The notes beneath the pieces are model-generated. The model saw only the letters and a program-made list of their open reading frames with translations, made no database searches and was not told the DNA's origin. Shown here in pieces: positions 12,671 to 23,375 of a DNA stretch of 64,000 nucleotides. Source of the stretch: Brachionus manjavacas (lineage: Eukaryota; Rotifera; Eurotatoria; Ploima; Brachionidae); assembly GCA_019054805.1 (NCBI GenBank), contig JAHQIY010000010.1, forward strand, positions 1,099,501-1,163,500, written 5' to 3'. Made by a program: the position numbers and the translations under genes. How positions within the stretch are numbered: the stretch's first letter is position 1; each line of letters opens with the position of its first letter.

Positions 12671-12898
12671 CTATGATCTAATCAAAATTTTGTCACTAAA
12701 ATGATCAACTGGAACTCGATTCTTTTTAAAAAAATCTCTGCCTAAAATGCATTGCTCAAATGACAAACCCCTTGACACAACTAACAACTGTTCTCCTATC
12801 CACTCATCAATCTTAATCAAAAATCGTCCAATATAACATGAAATTGTTCTCGTCTCCGTTGTCATTTTCAATGAGTACTCTCGTTTAACCACATCCAA
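12671..12898 (-). pseudogene. gypsy-type aspartic protease remnant
   Basis: The minus-strand frame carries the C-terminal half of a retropepsin-like domain, with CILGRDFFKKN as its end signature, followed by IPVDH-like linker sequence. The DTGA-type active site would lie further 5' (towards 12950), where the frame is disrupted and reads DGDAS-like, so the enzyme would be inactive. Confidence 0.6.
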
Positions 12899-12994
12899 AC
12901 CACTTGAGTCATTTTCAATCTGTTCAACTATTTGCTGAGGTTACACATTCATGTTGATAAATGAATGCGATGCATCCCCATCAACCAACATACT

Positions 12995-13395
12995 TTATGT
13001 GCAAGCCTTCTTTGTGCCGGTCAGTTTTGCCAAACCATTCACTCTAATCAAATTGACCCGTTGCTCCAAAAATGATGTCTTTAGCTCGAGCATATTAAAT
13101 TGCTCAAGCTCATCAAGCTCTTTTGGCGTGTTGGTAAGTTGGACTGTATAGGCTTCTGCATTAAAGCTTTGAACTTTATCGCTGTCTTTTCGAGAAATTG
13201 ATTTACTTCGATAATTATTGTAATTATTACGGTTAAATCTGAAACCATTATTGTTAGTTACGCTCATTCTTCCACGCTTTTTCTCAACTTCTTTATGACC
13301 ATATATACCACAAAAGTTACAATTGCCATTGAATTTACCACGTCTTTTACTATCATTGACATTTATCCTATTTAACTCGCCCTCAACCTCAAAAA
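12995..13395 (-). pseudogene. gypsy-type nucleocapsid/linker remnant
   Basis: At about 13275-13345 the minus strand encodes a zinc knuckle, CNFCGIYGHKEVEK, with the last cysteine replaced or lost. It is followed by an Asn/Arg-rich segment and a linker containing LTNTPKELDELEQF that leads into the protease. The capsid part of Gag is cut off at about 13395, where an unrelated repeat fragment begins. Confidence 0.6.
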
Positions 13396-13485
13396 ATACT
13401 TATTTTGGAAAACAGAGCGTAATAAGTTTTTTAAACTACAAATATAATTTTTAAGATCATCATATCATATACCCAAACTCCATCT
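13392..13485 (-). repeat. Fragment of the copy-D repeat family
   Basis: About 90 bp matching 9765-9860 in the same orientation (GGAAAACAGAGCG, TTTTTTAAACTACA, GATCATCATATCA, ATACCCAAA). It abuts the truncated 5' side of the gypsy remnant, so the same segment lies on both sides of that element. Confidence 0.7.
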
Positions 13486-14140
13486 TCGTTTATTGAAGTA
13501 TATGAGTATATTATATGACTACAGCATTTATATGACGTTTTTTTTTATTCAATCCTTCATATTAAGCCTTTCATAAACACACATCTCAATTATATTAAAT
13601 TACTGCTTATATTCCATTCTTTTTTTCTAAGTAATTTATCTTGATAATTAATTTTTATATCTAAATTTTAGATTATTTTTTTTAATAACAAGAATTTTTC
13701 TGCTGAAAGCCGGAAGTTATGAGTCGAAAATCAGAAAATTGCTCTCAGAAAATAAATTTAACTCGATTTGATATTTTATCAGCCGATAGATCACTAATTA
13801 GAACTTTTTTCAAAATTTGACCAATTTATCTGATTCAAAAGTTCAAAATTTGATTTTTTACTTAAACTATGCTTCAAATCAAAATTTTACCCTGTTTAAA
13901 AATTTGCGAGGATATTATTCATTTAATTCTAATTAAAAATATTTTGAATTTTTTAAATTATTTTGGCCTTGTCGATCCAATTTAATTAATTTTTTCTTTA
14001 TTTTAAAAATCTTAAGCTTAAAATTCTAGTCTTAGAACATATTAAAAAATATTCGACTTAAAAACTGAATTTAATTTTTAAATTAATGAAATAAAATTAA
14101 AACTAAATAAGATAATTATTTAGTAGCTACGAAATTTGTT
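13486..14140. other. AT-rich non-coding stretch
   Basis: No gene or repeat recognised on either strand. Confidence 0.5.
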
Positions 14141-14141
14141 T

Positions 14142-14600
14142 CTTCAATTAGAATTAAATCGTATGAAAGCAGATTGAAGGCTTTAAACATTCCAAACCTT
14201 GTGGAAAAAAGAAAAAGAGGTGATCTAATTCAATTATACAAGTTCATGCATGGAATAGAATTGGTTGAAAAAAGCAATAATTTTAATTTCACCAAAATCC
14301 AAGGAAGAGGTCACTGCTTCAAATATTTAGGGAAAAGCACCCGCATAATATCATTTTAATAACTCTACACATATCAGTCTCATTGTCAGGAAAAAACCCA
14401 TACATCGGCATTACATATCACAAAGAAATTTCGAGGCTCTAACATAGAGATAACTTTTTTTTCAACAGAACCGCTTACATATGGAACTCACTGATCAATT
14501 AGTTGAAGCCCCAATGCTAACAGCTTTAAATGCACACATTGATTCCTTGATGAGCAGCAATCTATCACATCAGCTGTCATAGTGTGCCTTATCATCACAC
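14142..14600 (+). pseudogene. LINE reverse transcriptase, extreme C-terminal fragment
   Basis: The plus-strand frame ESRLKALNIPNLVEKRKRGD, then LIQLYKFMHG, is the conserved end of CR1/Jockey-like LINE polymerases. After a stop it continues in shifted frames with FFNRTAYIWNSL- and NSFKTH-like words, the usual last segment. Palm and endonuclease are missing. Confidence 0.8.
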
Positions 14601-14729
14601 TTGCTGGCTAGCCAGCTACAGTCAAAACTCCTACTGCAACTACATTATTTTACTGACCAAATAATATTTTTTCAAAAATTTTTTGCTCATTAGTGTTAAA
14701 AATTTTTCTTAACAAACCATCTTACAAAA

Positions 14730-15010
14730 TAATATTAAGTTACAATCTAATAATAAAATAAAATCTTTTTAGTTTTATTCAGAAAAAAATAGAGTAAAAC
14801 AAAGTTAAATATGAACAAATAGAAATAAAAAAAATAAGTAAAAATATGAAGAAATATGGGTTAAAATAGAAGAAATTTAAAATTAGATATTTTGAAAAAG
14901 GGAGTTACAGGATACACAATTTTAAATGTTTAATTGTTCTGGAAAAAGGAATAAATAGTTAACGCAATTACACAGTGGAGTCGGGTATTCGAGGTGTCTT
15001 GATTCGAAAC
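14730..15010 (-). repeat. LINE 3' end (same family as the element ending at 22742)
   Basis: The reverse complement of 14930-15010 contains GGTTTCGAATCAAG and AATACCCGACTCCACTGTG, which correspond almost word for word to plus-strand sequence at 22475-22515. An A/T-rich tail follows, ending CTGAATAAAAC. It is a 5'-truncated LINE copy. Confidence 0.65.
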
Positions 15011-16889
15011 CGGCTTAATATTTTTCAACAAGTTCGACAACTATGAAACAGAGTTACTTAGAATAATTAAACTGAATCTTGAATATCCAAGATAGTATCA
15101 GGAAAGTAAATAAGTGAACTGTGGCATCTATCAAAAATAAAAAAACCGTTATCAGTCCAATGAAAATTAGCATGTAGCTTTATTCAATCTTATCTATCAA
15201 AACTTTTTATCAATTAAGTAAGAATAAAAAAGCTCTTTGAGTTAATTAGCAATTGTTCTTGAGATAAAAAAATTAAAAATTACATGTATTTAGAGGCACC
15301 GCTTATCGATTCATTTTCAACTCTTTTCAAATTTTAACTCTAATTTTATTTTTGCTTCAAGAGTTTATTCTCATGGATATTAACTAGGTTGTCTAAAAGA
15401 TTCATAATAGTTAAAATTATTTCTTAAAATAGATTTTTTACAATTATCAAAAAAAAAAACAATATTGAAATCAAAAAATTAGCATTTCAAACTAGATATT
15501 ATATTTAAGAAATTCTATGTTAGCGGCTAATTGAACTGGTTAGTTCGTAGCTAACTCAACACTTCTTAGTTATTATTCCCCAGTTAGAAGGGAGTTCGTC
15601 AACAGCCTTTTTAATTTCATCTAAAGAGAATTCAAAAAATCAAAATCCTTGAGTTTTTAGTTTTTCATTAAGTTTTAATTCTCTAAAAGTATCAAAAATG
15701 TATTTGGCTGATTCACTTTCACTGGACAAAGAGGAAGATTCAATAGAAGCAAAGCAGCTATTAAACATTTCCACTTGATCAACAGGAGAATAGGCTTTTT
15801 TAACATCCCAACAAAGTTCATCTGGAAAGCTGTCAAATTCAGCATTCAGAAACGATTTTTTTAAAGGACAACATTCTTCTAAAGCATTTTAATTTTTCTT
15901 TTACAAGACCCCACTTATTCTCTACACTGTCAAGCTTACGGAGAAAATTAAATTAAATTTTCTTAAAAGATGTCCAACTTAAGCAATATTTCTTTCATTA
16001 ATTAACCTAAAATGTGAGGTGGTAATATTATATCTCACAGCGGAAATAGGAAAAGAACCCAATACAAATTTATGATCACTGAAAAGACAACCTTCAATAC
16101 TTGAAAAAGAATCAAAATCTTCTTGATGAATAAAATGGTCGATTTAACTTAACTTAGCTTTAACTTACCCAGAGTTGTTTAAGAAACTTATTCGTGTAGG
16201 TTCATTAGTTAAGCTTTTAAAGTTATAATCCTTTAAAAATTTAACTTAAACATTTTCACCAGATTTGAGATCCATATTTAAATCTCTCATAATTGTAGTT
16301 CTATAATTCAAATTATAGGATAGTAAAAATTGCTCATGATTTTTAATGAAATCAAATGATGGGGGTTTGTAACAAAAAACGATGGGGGTTTGTAACAAAA
16401 AAGGTAATTTATTTTTTTTTTAATAGTGCTAACTTCAAAAGATATACCTTCAAAGTCAGTGTGAAAACGACAGTTTGTAATTTTCAGACTCTTTTTAACA
16501 AGTACAACAAAAACCTCCCCTATCTTTACATCTATCTCTACGTTTAACAGTATAATTAGGAAAATCAAGAAAAGAATGTTATCTAATTTGTTTCATTAAA
16601 AGAAATGATATCAAAATACTGAAGCGATACAATATCTTTTATCTCATCTTTCTTAAAATAAAGCGAATTTAAATTTAAATAAAGATTATTTAAATTGTTC
16701 TTATAATTTAAACAAAATTTGTTTTACTAAGCAAAATAATTTGGGTAAGAAGGAGTATAAAATTTATTTACAAAAAAATCATCACTAAAGTGAAATAATT
16801 GATTCAGTTTATCACCTGAAAAAATTTCTTTGTGATTACCCAGTTTATTTTCACATAATTTTAAATGTTTCTCAAACCATTTTGGAGTA

Positions 16890-17825
16890 CAGTCAATCCT
16901 CCGTACAACGAAACCCCATAGAACGAAAAACCCTATAGAACGAATTCGATTATCAGAACCGATTTCGATCAATGGAAAATGAATACTTTTTATCTTCTAT
17001 AGAACGAATTTCGATGCAACGAAAACCCGATACAACAAGGTTCTTCTAAGGAACCAATTAATCTTTTTCTTAAGAAAAAAACATTCATACAACGAAAAAT
17101 CAAAAAAAAATTCGCACCTTTATATTATAAAAAAAATCTTGACATTTAATTAACTAATTGGAAATAAAGCAAAAATTTAATTGTTCTTTATTTGACTTTA
17201 TCTATATTCTTTCAATAAAAAATATATATTTACAGGTAAAAATTTTATCTGTTAATCTTTTTATTAAAATGAGTGAAAATTTATCTAATCCTGTCCCAAA
17301 AAAACGAAAATGTTATTCACTTGAAACAAAAATTGAAATAATAAAAAAGCATACAGACCAAAAAATAACGATTACTGCTCTTACAAAAGAATATAACGCA
17401 AACCCCTCAACAATTTCAACAATTTTAGCATCGAAATCAAAGCTTTTAGAAATGTATGAGAAAAATTTAGTTGGACCAGAAAAAAAACGAATGAAACTTT
17501 CGAGCTACGATGACATAGATAAAGCTGTAATTTATTTGTTCGATCAAATTCAAAAATATCAGATGTTTAAAGTCAATAAAAAAAGCTATTACTATTGTAA
17601 TAAACAAACAACTATTACTTCGTATGTTAAAAAGGATTAATTTTTTTTTTCATTTTATTTTTTTAAAAATTTTTTCACCTTTTTCATTTATTTTAATAAA
17701 AATTCAAAATAATAAATCTTAAAATTTATTCAATGCTTTTGTATGGGATTTGCGAAAGAACGAATTTCGATACAACGAATATAAAAATTTCCGCCCAACT
17801 TTGTCGTTATATCGAGGATTGACTG
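16890..17825 (+). mobile_element. Short pogo/Tigger-type DNA transposon with TA target duplication
   Basis: The ends read CAGTCAATCCTC inward from 16890 and, inverted, from 17825, followed on both sides by ACGA/ACGAA-rich subterminal sequence, the typical look of pogo/Tigger termini. TA dinucleotides flank it (16888-16889 and 17826-17827). Removing the element plus one TA restores an open zinc-finger frame in the surrounding LINE, which confirms both boundaries. At 936 bp it is too short for a full transposase (usually over 400 residues) and carries an internally deleted one. Confidence 0.93.
17269..17640 (+). CDS. Mini-transposase: CENP-B/pogo-type DNA-binding domain plus C-terminal tail
   Basis: Open frame of 123 codons starting at ATG 17269 (the longer open stretch upstream lacks an ATG). 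Residues 11-66 form the CENP-B N-terminal helix-turn-helix (KKRKCYSLETKIEIIKK, then TALTKEYNANPSTIS). Residues 72-95 look like the start of the second, Tc5-type helix-turn-helix, which is cut short. The DDE nuclease is absent. The last 14 residues (NKQTTITSYVKKD at the end) resemble the C-terminal tail of pogo-like transposases, where a PCNA-binding PIP box is known; here Q113-T-T-I-T-S-Y-V fits QxxIxx-aromatic but not the second aromatic. The frame is intact although the surrounding elements are riddled with stops. Likely a DNA binder without nuclease activity; a repressor role is inference. Confidence 0.75.
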   Translation: MSENLSNPVPKKRKCYSLETKIEIIKKHTDQKITITALTKEYNANPSTISTILASKSKLLEMYEKNLVGPEKKRMKLSSYDDIDKAVIYLFDQIQKYQMFKVNKKSYYYCNKQTTITSYVKKD

Positions 17826-17900
17826 TAACATATTTTTTGAAACACTTTGGACAAATTAAATTTGTTTTTCAGACATTATTAAAAAAAATATAAAACATTT

Positions 17901-18880
17901 ATCACCTAAGAATAAAACTAATTAACATAAAAAATTCTATCTTTCAATTTTAAAAAATGACTCAAGAAAATTGAAGATATAAAGAAAAAAACTTACCTTA
18001 AGTGAAAAAAAATAAAGTCAGATTCCTTGAAAAAATTATTTCGAAAATAAACTTACTTTTAATAGCAACTTAGAATACCACTGAAGCAGGCAATTTTTAC
18101 TTTCTTGATCAGCAAGGTGTAAATGTGCATGATGGATCGAAAAATTCTTAAAATCGTGAAGCATTGAGGCATTCGTCGGCACTTTAATGCATTCTTTTTG
18201 AATCATCGGTGGTTTTTTTTAAACCTTCTCGTCTATATAAGTTATATAATATAAATTATTTTTCCAATGTATTTTGTTGTTCTTTTTGGCTTTTAAAATA
18301 TTGATTGATTATTTCCAGATGAACCTCTAAATAAAAATCAGAGTTAATTTTTTTTAAACTAAAATAAAATCACAATAAAGATACCGATATAAAACTCTTC
18401 TTTCTTCTTTCGCTGAGAAACAACTGTCTTTTTAATCATAACTTTAATTCCAAACACATTTTTGTTAATAATTTTAGCTATATTTGCTATTGCTTAAAAT
18501 GGCATTCAATTATCGCTCACCAGTGATTTTTCTATTCACCAAAAAAATATAATCTAAGGCGAAACTCAATTAAACCAAAAAAAACACCTAATTCGTGAAT
18601 TTTGCCGCAAATTTATTATTAATTGACACCAAAAAATCACAATTACCTGTGCAAATCAAACCACCAATTGAAAATAGGTTTCTAAACCAAAATATACTTC
18701 ACCAGTTCAATTTTTTATTCCCCAAAAATATTATAAATAGTATTTTTCAAAATGATGAATAGTTTATTATAAACAAACTTACGAACAATATTCTTCTTAA
18801 TTTATAGCGTCATCACGTGATTTAAAAGCTATATTTCAAATGGATAGTTCGCTAGCGAACCCAAGCCAAATTTAACGTTG
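17901..18880. other. Non-coding stretch between two head-to-head LINEs
   Basis: Lies between the 5' side of the minus-strand LINE and the 5' side of the plus-strand LINE. Probably includes their 5' untranslated parts. No convincing gene; CACCAA-type words recur at 18515-18710. Confidence 0.4.
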
Positions 18881-18885
18881 GAATT

Positions 18886-19990
18886 TTTAAGAATTTAGTC
18901 AAACTGAATCTTAAGAAGTTGGAGAAACCTGTTAATCACAATAAAGTCTTTAAGCAACTCGGAATTTAAAGAAATAACAGCAATCTCCAATTTATCATCG
19001 AAGAAAATATGGATTATAAATTTCGAACACGCCTTTACCGCATCGAAAGTCTTTGAACGTTCAATCGAAATTAATGGTGAATTTTTTAAGATTAAAGATG
19101 GAAACAAATTGCCGATGACAAAAAAATAATTTAGTTTTCACTATCTACCAGAAGATTTCAACAAGAAATTACTTCGAGACTTTTTCGAAGCTGTTAAAAT
19201 CAATAGTCTTAAAGTTGAACAAATTTCAGAAGAAACATACAAAGAAAAAAAAGTTAAAAACGGTGTAAAACGAGTAAAATTTCCTTCCCGAAAGAATCAG
19301 AACAATTAGAAATTTGACTGGTCCAACAGTTCTAAACGGTTTTAAGTGCGTAATTTCAATTGCTGGACAGAAACAAAATTGCTTTTTTTGTAATGGTGAA
19401 GGGCACAACATTGCTAGATGTCCTGTCAAGAACCAAGCTTGCAAAAACTTTAATCAAAAAGGACATTTGACCCAGAAGTGCTCTTTAGCTGAGAGGCTTA
19501 AATCGATTGAACGAGCAGTAATCGACTATAGCGAACTAGCGATTCAAGAAGGAGAAGAAGAAATTTCTCAAATAGAAACAAACATGCTGGACATGATAAC
19601 CAAAACTCCACAAGTGCCAAATAACGAATCTACAAATGAGGAATCTTTTTTGTCGTCACAGTCCAGTCAAAAAAGTATGCATACTCCAGTTCTATCAAAT
19701 AATTTAATAAAGATTTTGAACAAAAAAACTGACCAAATTTCGAAAAATTAGGGGATCAATCTGTAAAGTCAACAAAATACCTTGTTACCAATGTTCAAAC
19801 AAGTAAGCAAATCAAGCGCGTTTCAGAATCCCACAATTCACAAACAGCTGAAACGAAAAAACTTAAAGATCAAACAAATGATAAGGAAAACAATGAACTT
19901 AAAGGCGTAATTCAAGACAATAATATTGGACAAAATTCAGATGAAATCAACAGCGATTTTAAACAAAAACAGTCAAACTCAAACACACAA
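18886..19990 (+). pseudogene. LINE ORF1 (gag-like protein with CCHC zinc knuckles)
   Basis: From about 19015 the plus strand encodes FEHAFTASKVFERSIEINGE, then FHYLPEDFNKKLLRDFFEAV, typical of LINE ORF1 N-terminal domains. It then encodes zinc knuckle 1, CFFCNGEGHNIARC (CX2CX4HX4C), and a second knuckle CKNFNQKGHLTQKC in which the second Cys has become Phe. A Ser/Thr/Glu-rich tail follows. Stops at about 19126 and 19308 and a shift at 19751 break the frame. The family protein binds element RNA. It is directly followed by ORF2. Confidence 0.85.
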
Positions 19991-20009
19991 TGATGAAAAA
20001 TCTATCACG

Positions 20010-22552
20010 TCAACTTATCTCTAAGAACAGGTTAGTAATTACACACTGGAACTGTCTTCACTTACCTAGTAGGGTTCAACTCTTAGGAAATTTTTTAGCC
20101 TAAAAAATGTCCCAACATTGTTTTCTCAATGAACTAAAGATAGATTTAAGTGAGGCAAATTTTTATCTTGATTTTCACAATTATCAGTTCTTATCTAAAC
20201 CACGCAACAAGTATGGAGGAGGAGTAGCTATTTTAATTAAAGAAGGAATTGAATATATACAAGATGATGAATTCAATTCCGAACTCTTTTGTATAAAACT
20301 AAATTTATGAAAGAAAAATGAATCAGTTATATTTAGTCTATATAATCTACTTCTTAACTTTGAGCTTTTTAAAACAGTTAATAAAAAATGAAAAAACTAC
20401 ATCTTAGGTGGCGATCTAAACGCTAGAACAAAGCAAATAGTTGGAAAGAATAATCAATGATTTAGACTTTTCAATAATCAATGATAAGCGTCCTACTTTC
20501 AATATTTAAAAAAAAAAAGAATTACTTTGAAATTCTTGATCTTTTTTTAGTTTCGTCTTCATTAATTGACAAAATTACCGAATTCAATGTCTTAAATAGT
20601 CAAGACATGACTAGTGACCAATTCCAAATCGAAAAATCAATTTCTATGGGATATCAATTAGAAAATAAATCAACAGCTAAAAAATTTAACTATAAGAAAG
20701 CGAACTGCCAATTATTTTTCGAGTTTTTGAATTCTCAAACAGTTTTTACTCCTTAAATTTTCATCACTATAGATGAACTAAATGATAAAATTAAAGAAAA
20801 ATCATTTCTTCTTCTCATAAAAACATTCCTTATCTTTCTCAGAAAATCTACAAAACCAGTCTTCCCCCGAAAATTTTTATTCTGATAAAAGAACGCAGGA
20901 AAGTAACTTTCAAAAAACTTGCTGTCAAAAGCTCAAGCAAAAATATAATCAACTTACATTTGAGTTTAAGGACTCTTTAAAAAAAATTAGTCTGATTTTA
21001 TCAAGGAGATGGGAAAAAACCAACTTACAAGGAGACCTTTTTGGAAAATATTAATAAATTTAGAACAAAAAAAGGATCAAATTTAATCCCAAATTTGTTT
21101 TTAAGTGACAAGGAATTCAAAACTAATGAAGAAAAGGGAAAATGCTTTAAAGAACTCTTATCTTCAATATTTGGTCCTAATTCTGATTTAATTGATACTA
21201 AGAAAGATTTCGAAATACTTAATTCTAACTCTGAATTTATTAGAAATTATGATCAGTGTAATTTTAATAATCCAATTTGCTTAAATGAATTAATTATGGC
21301 TTTAAAAAGATTGAAAAATGAAGCGGCATTAGGACCTGACCAAATAAATAATTTAATGCTAAAAAATTACCTTGAAATTCATTTATAGAAATCACAGAAC
21401 TTTTTAATTTATCTCTTAGAGAAGGTAAAGTCCCGAAAGCGTGGAAAACTTCGAAGATTACAATGATTTAAAAAAAGGCCTCTAATTTACAAGATCCTTT
21501 AAATTATAGACCAATTTGAATAACGAGTTGTTTAGGAGAGTTACTGGAAAGAAAAGTTTATTCAAGATTATACAATTTTTTGGAATATAATTCACTCCTG
21601 ATCCAGGAGCAGTCTGGATTTAGAAAGCACCGGCGAACATCAGATAATCTTTTCTTTTTAATTCAAAAAATTGTGGAATTATTTAATAGAAAAAAAAGAG
21701 TTTGTGGCCTTTTTTGATATATCTCAAGCCTTCGATAGGGTTTGGCATGAGGGTTTACTTTTTAAATTAATTAAAATGAATCCACCTCATTACTTGAATA
21801 ACTGGATTAGATCCTTTTTAGATAGAAGGACATTTAAGGTAAATGTGAATGATCATCTGAGCGAAGAATATAAAATGACTGCAGGTTTTCCTCAAGGCTC
21901 AGTTAGGCTCAGAAAAAGTTATTAGTGAAAAGTCGTGTTCAGTAGTCTTTTCTAGGTACAAAAAAGAGAGTGATAATCTAAACTTAAAAATTTATGGAAA
22001 CAGAATAGTGAGCCAAAATGAAATCAAGTTTTGTGGTATCAAATTTGATTCTAAGTTAAACTTTAATATACTGGTAGACTAAATTAAAAAACGCTGCAAT
22101 AAAAGGCTAGATATTATTAAGATATTGTCAAATAAAAAATGGAGTCTTACTCAAAACACACTAGGAAATTTATTTAAATCTTTAGTCGGATCAATCATAG
22201 ACTATTCTTTTCCTTGCTTGAATTCATTTTCAGAAAATAATATCAAAAAACTACAAGCAATTCAGAATTCAGCAGTAAGATCTATTCTTAAATTAAAATA
22301 TGAAAATGAAAATGAAAATCCCTTCAATATCGTGTATCATGAAGCTTTTAATAAACTTAAATTACTAACAGTCTCAAATCTGCTTTTTGAGTTGAGTGAG
22401 AGATATGTTGAAACAGGACTGAGCCATTCTATTCCATTGGTTGTAAGACCGGTGGAGGAATACAAAGAAGGTTTCGAATCGAGATATATTGAATACCCAA
22501 CTCCATTGTGTAATTGCTACCTTACAATTTCCTCCTTTTTTCTTGAAACCTG
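20010..22552 (+). pseudogene. LINE ORF2 (AP endonuclease and reverse transcriptase), broken
   Basis: Endonuclease words in order: ITHWNCLHLPSR, KYGGGVAILIKEGIEYI, ILGGDLNARTKQ, ILDLFLVSSSLID. Polymerase words: EAALGPDQINNLML, DPLNYRPI, QSGFRKHRRTSDN, VAFFDISQAFDRVWHEGLL, and AGFPQGSV. Directly after GFPQGSV the sequence jumps to a position downstream of the catalytic box (EKSCSVVFSRYKKE, then CGIKFDSKLNF), so the FADD/YADD block has been deleted. The C-terminus (KKLQAIQNSAVRSILKLKY) runs open to 22552. At least six stops or shifts are visible. Not functional. Confidence 0.88.
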
Positions 22553-22742
22553 AACTATGTAAACATTTGTCACATGTAACAATCTATGTCTTCTAAATTT
22601 TCATTTTTTTTTAGCTTATTTACTTTATTTTGATTTTTTTTTACCTCATTTTATTAACTTTATTTTGATTTTGATTTTGATTTTTTTAATTTTTTCTGAA
22701 GGAGCCCTAGCTCAGCACAGAAAACAAATAAAATAAATAAAA
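22470..22742 (+). repeat. 3' end of the plus-strand LINE
   Basis: Contains the block GGTTTCGAATCGAG followed by AATACCCAACTCCATTGTG, then an A/T-rich tract and the terminal motif CTGAAGGAGCCCTAGCTC with a simple AAATAAATAAA tail. The same order of blocks recurs at 57130-57380, and in part at 14730-15010 (reverse) and 43075-43115. Confidence 0.75.
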
Positions 22743-22796
22743 AATGTTATTTTACCACAAATTTTAAAAAAATCAATTGAAACTCAATCGATACGA

Positions 22797-23065
22797 TGGC
22801 AACAGCAGTAATTCAAGATAACACAGTATCGTCATCAAGTGAAAACGTACTTGTTTATCAAGATACTAGTGATGATTGGAGAAAACAACGCAAGTTTTAT
22901 ACCATCGATGAAGCAAAACATTATTTTAAATGCAGCAACAGCAAATTTAAAATAAATTTTAATTAACAGTGATGACAACAAGGTGGTTCTATGCATAAAT
23001 GAAAATCAACACGAACATGGTGAAAAAAAAAATCTGGATGACATGCAAAGGCAAAATAGGCCTTG
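22797..23065 (+). pseudogene. MULE-type transposase zinc-finger remnant
   Basis: ATG at 22797 opens MATAVIQDNTVSS, then KFYTIDEAKHYFKCSNSKFK. After a shift the strand continues with SDDNKVVLCINENQHEHGE. The C...C...HxH arrangement with a preceding acidic leader resembles the FLYWCH/WRKY-like finger found at the start of many animal MULE transposases. No downstream catalytic part. Assignment tentative. Confidence 0.45.
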
Positions 23066-23174
23066 ATAGTTCAGTAATTATTTTTGGTTTGATTTGTATT
23101 ATTATTGGTGATAAAAACTATCATTTTGGTTGAAATAAATATTTTTTTGGTTTAAAATAAGGCTCATAATTTTC

Positions 23175-23375
23175 CTCCCGCTAATTTAAATAAAAACACC
23201 GCTATTTTAATAAAAATTCCGCTAATTTAATAAAAATTCTCTATTTTAGTTAAAAGAAATCTAATTTATTAAATTAATGACTAATTTAATAAAAATAATA
23301 TATTCTAATAAAAAATATCTAATTTAATAAAAACTACATCTTTTATAATAAAAAAATATCTAATTAAATAATTTG
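23175..23375. repeat. Degenerate minisatellite, unit like TCTAATTTAATAAAAA
   Basis: About nine imperfect copies of a 16- to 24-bp unit containing CTAATTTAATAAAAA. No coding potential. Confidence 0.6.

Larger units (their letters stand above)
10283..13395 (-). mobile_element. Decayed Ty3/gypsy-type LTR retrotransposon, internally deleted
   Basis: Reading on the minus strand gives the usual order nucleocapsid, protease, (reverse transcriptase), RNase H, integrase. Frames are broken by several stops and shifts. The polymerase palm is absent: the leader of the polymerase domain (about 12290-12180) runs directly into the post-palm segment KRFLGAVSHFRKF. No LTR pair could be found by eye. An acidic/basic tail after the integrase extends to about 10283. 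It cannot be active. Confidence 0.85.
15590..17900 (-). pseudogene. LINE with zinc finger and AP-type endonuclease, minus strand, interrupted
   Basis: Read on the minus strand from about 17900: MSEK-like start, then a C2HC zinc finger that is interrupted by the Tigger element (16890-17825), then FSGDKLNQLFHFSDD. The endonuclease domain follows: DIVSLQYFDIISFNETN, FEGISFEVSTI, CYKPPSFDF, RDLNMDL, EPTRISF, IDHFI, and SDHKFVLGSF. The linker to the polymerase (DQVEMFNSCFASI) ends near 15600. Several stops and shifts are present, and a 23-bp tandem duplication at 16358-16402 sits inside the endonuclease. Known role of the family: nicks target DNA to prime reverse transcription. The polymerase proper is missing. 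Confidence 0.85.
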
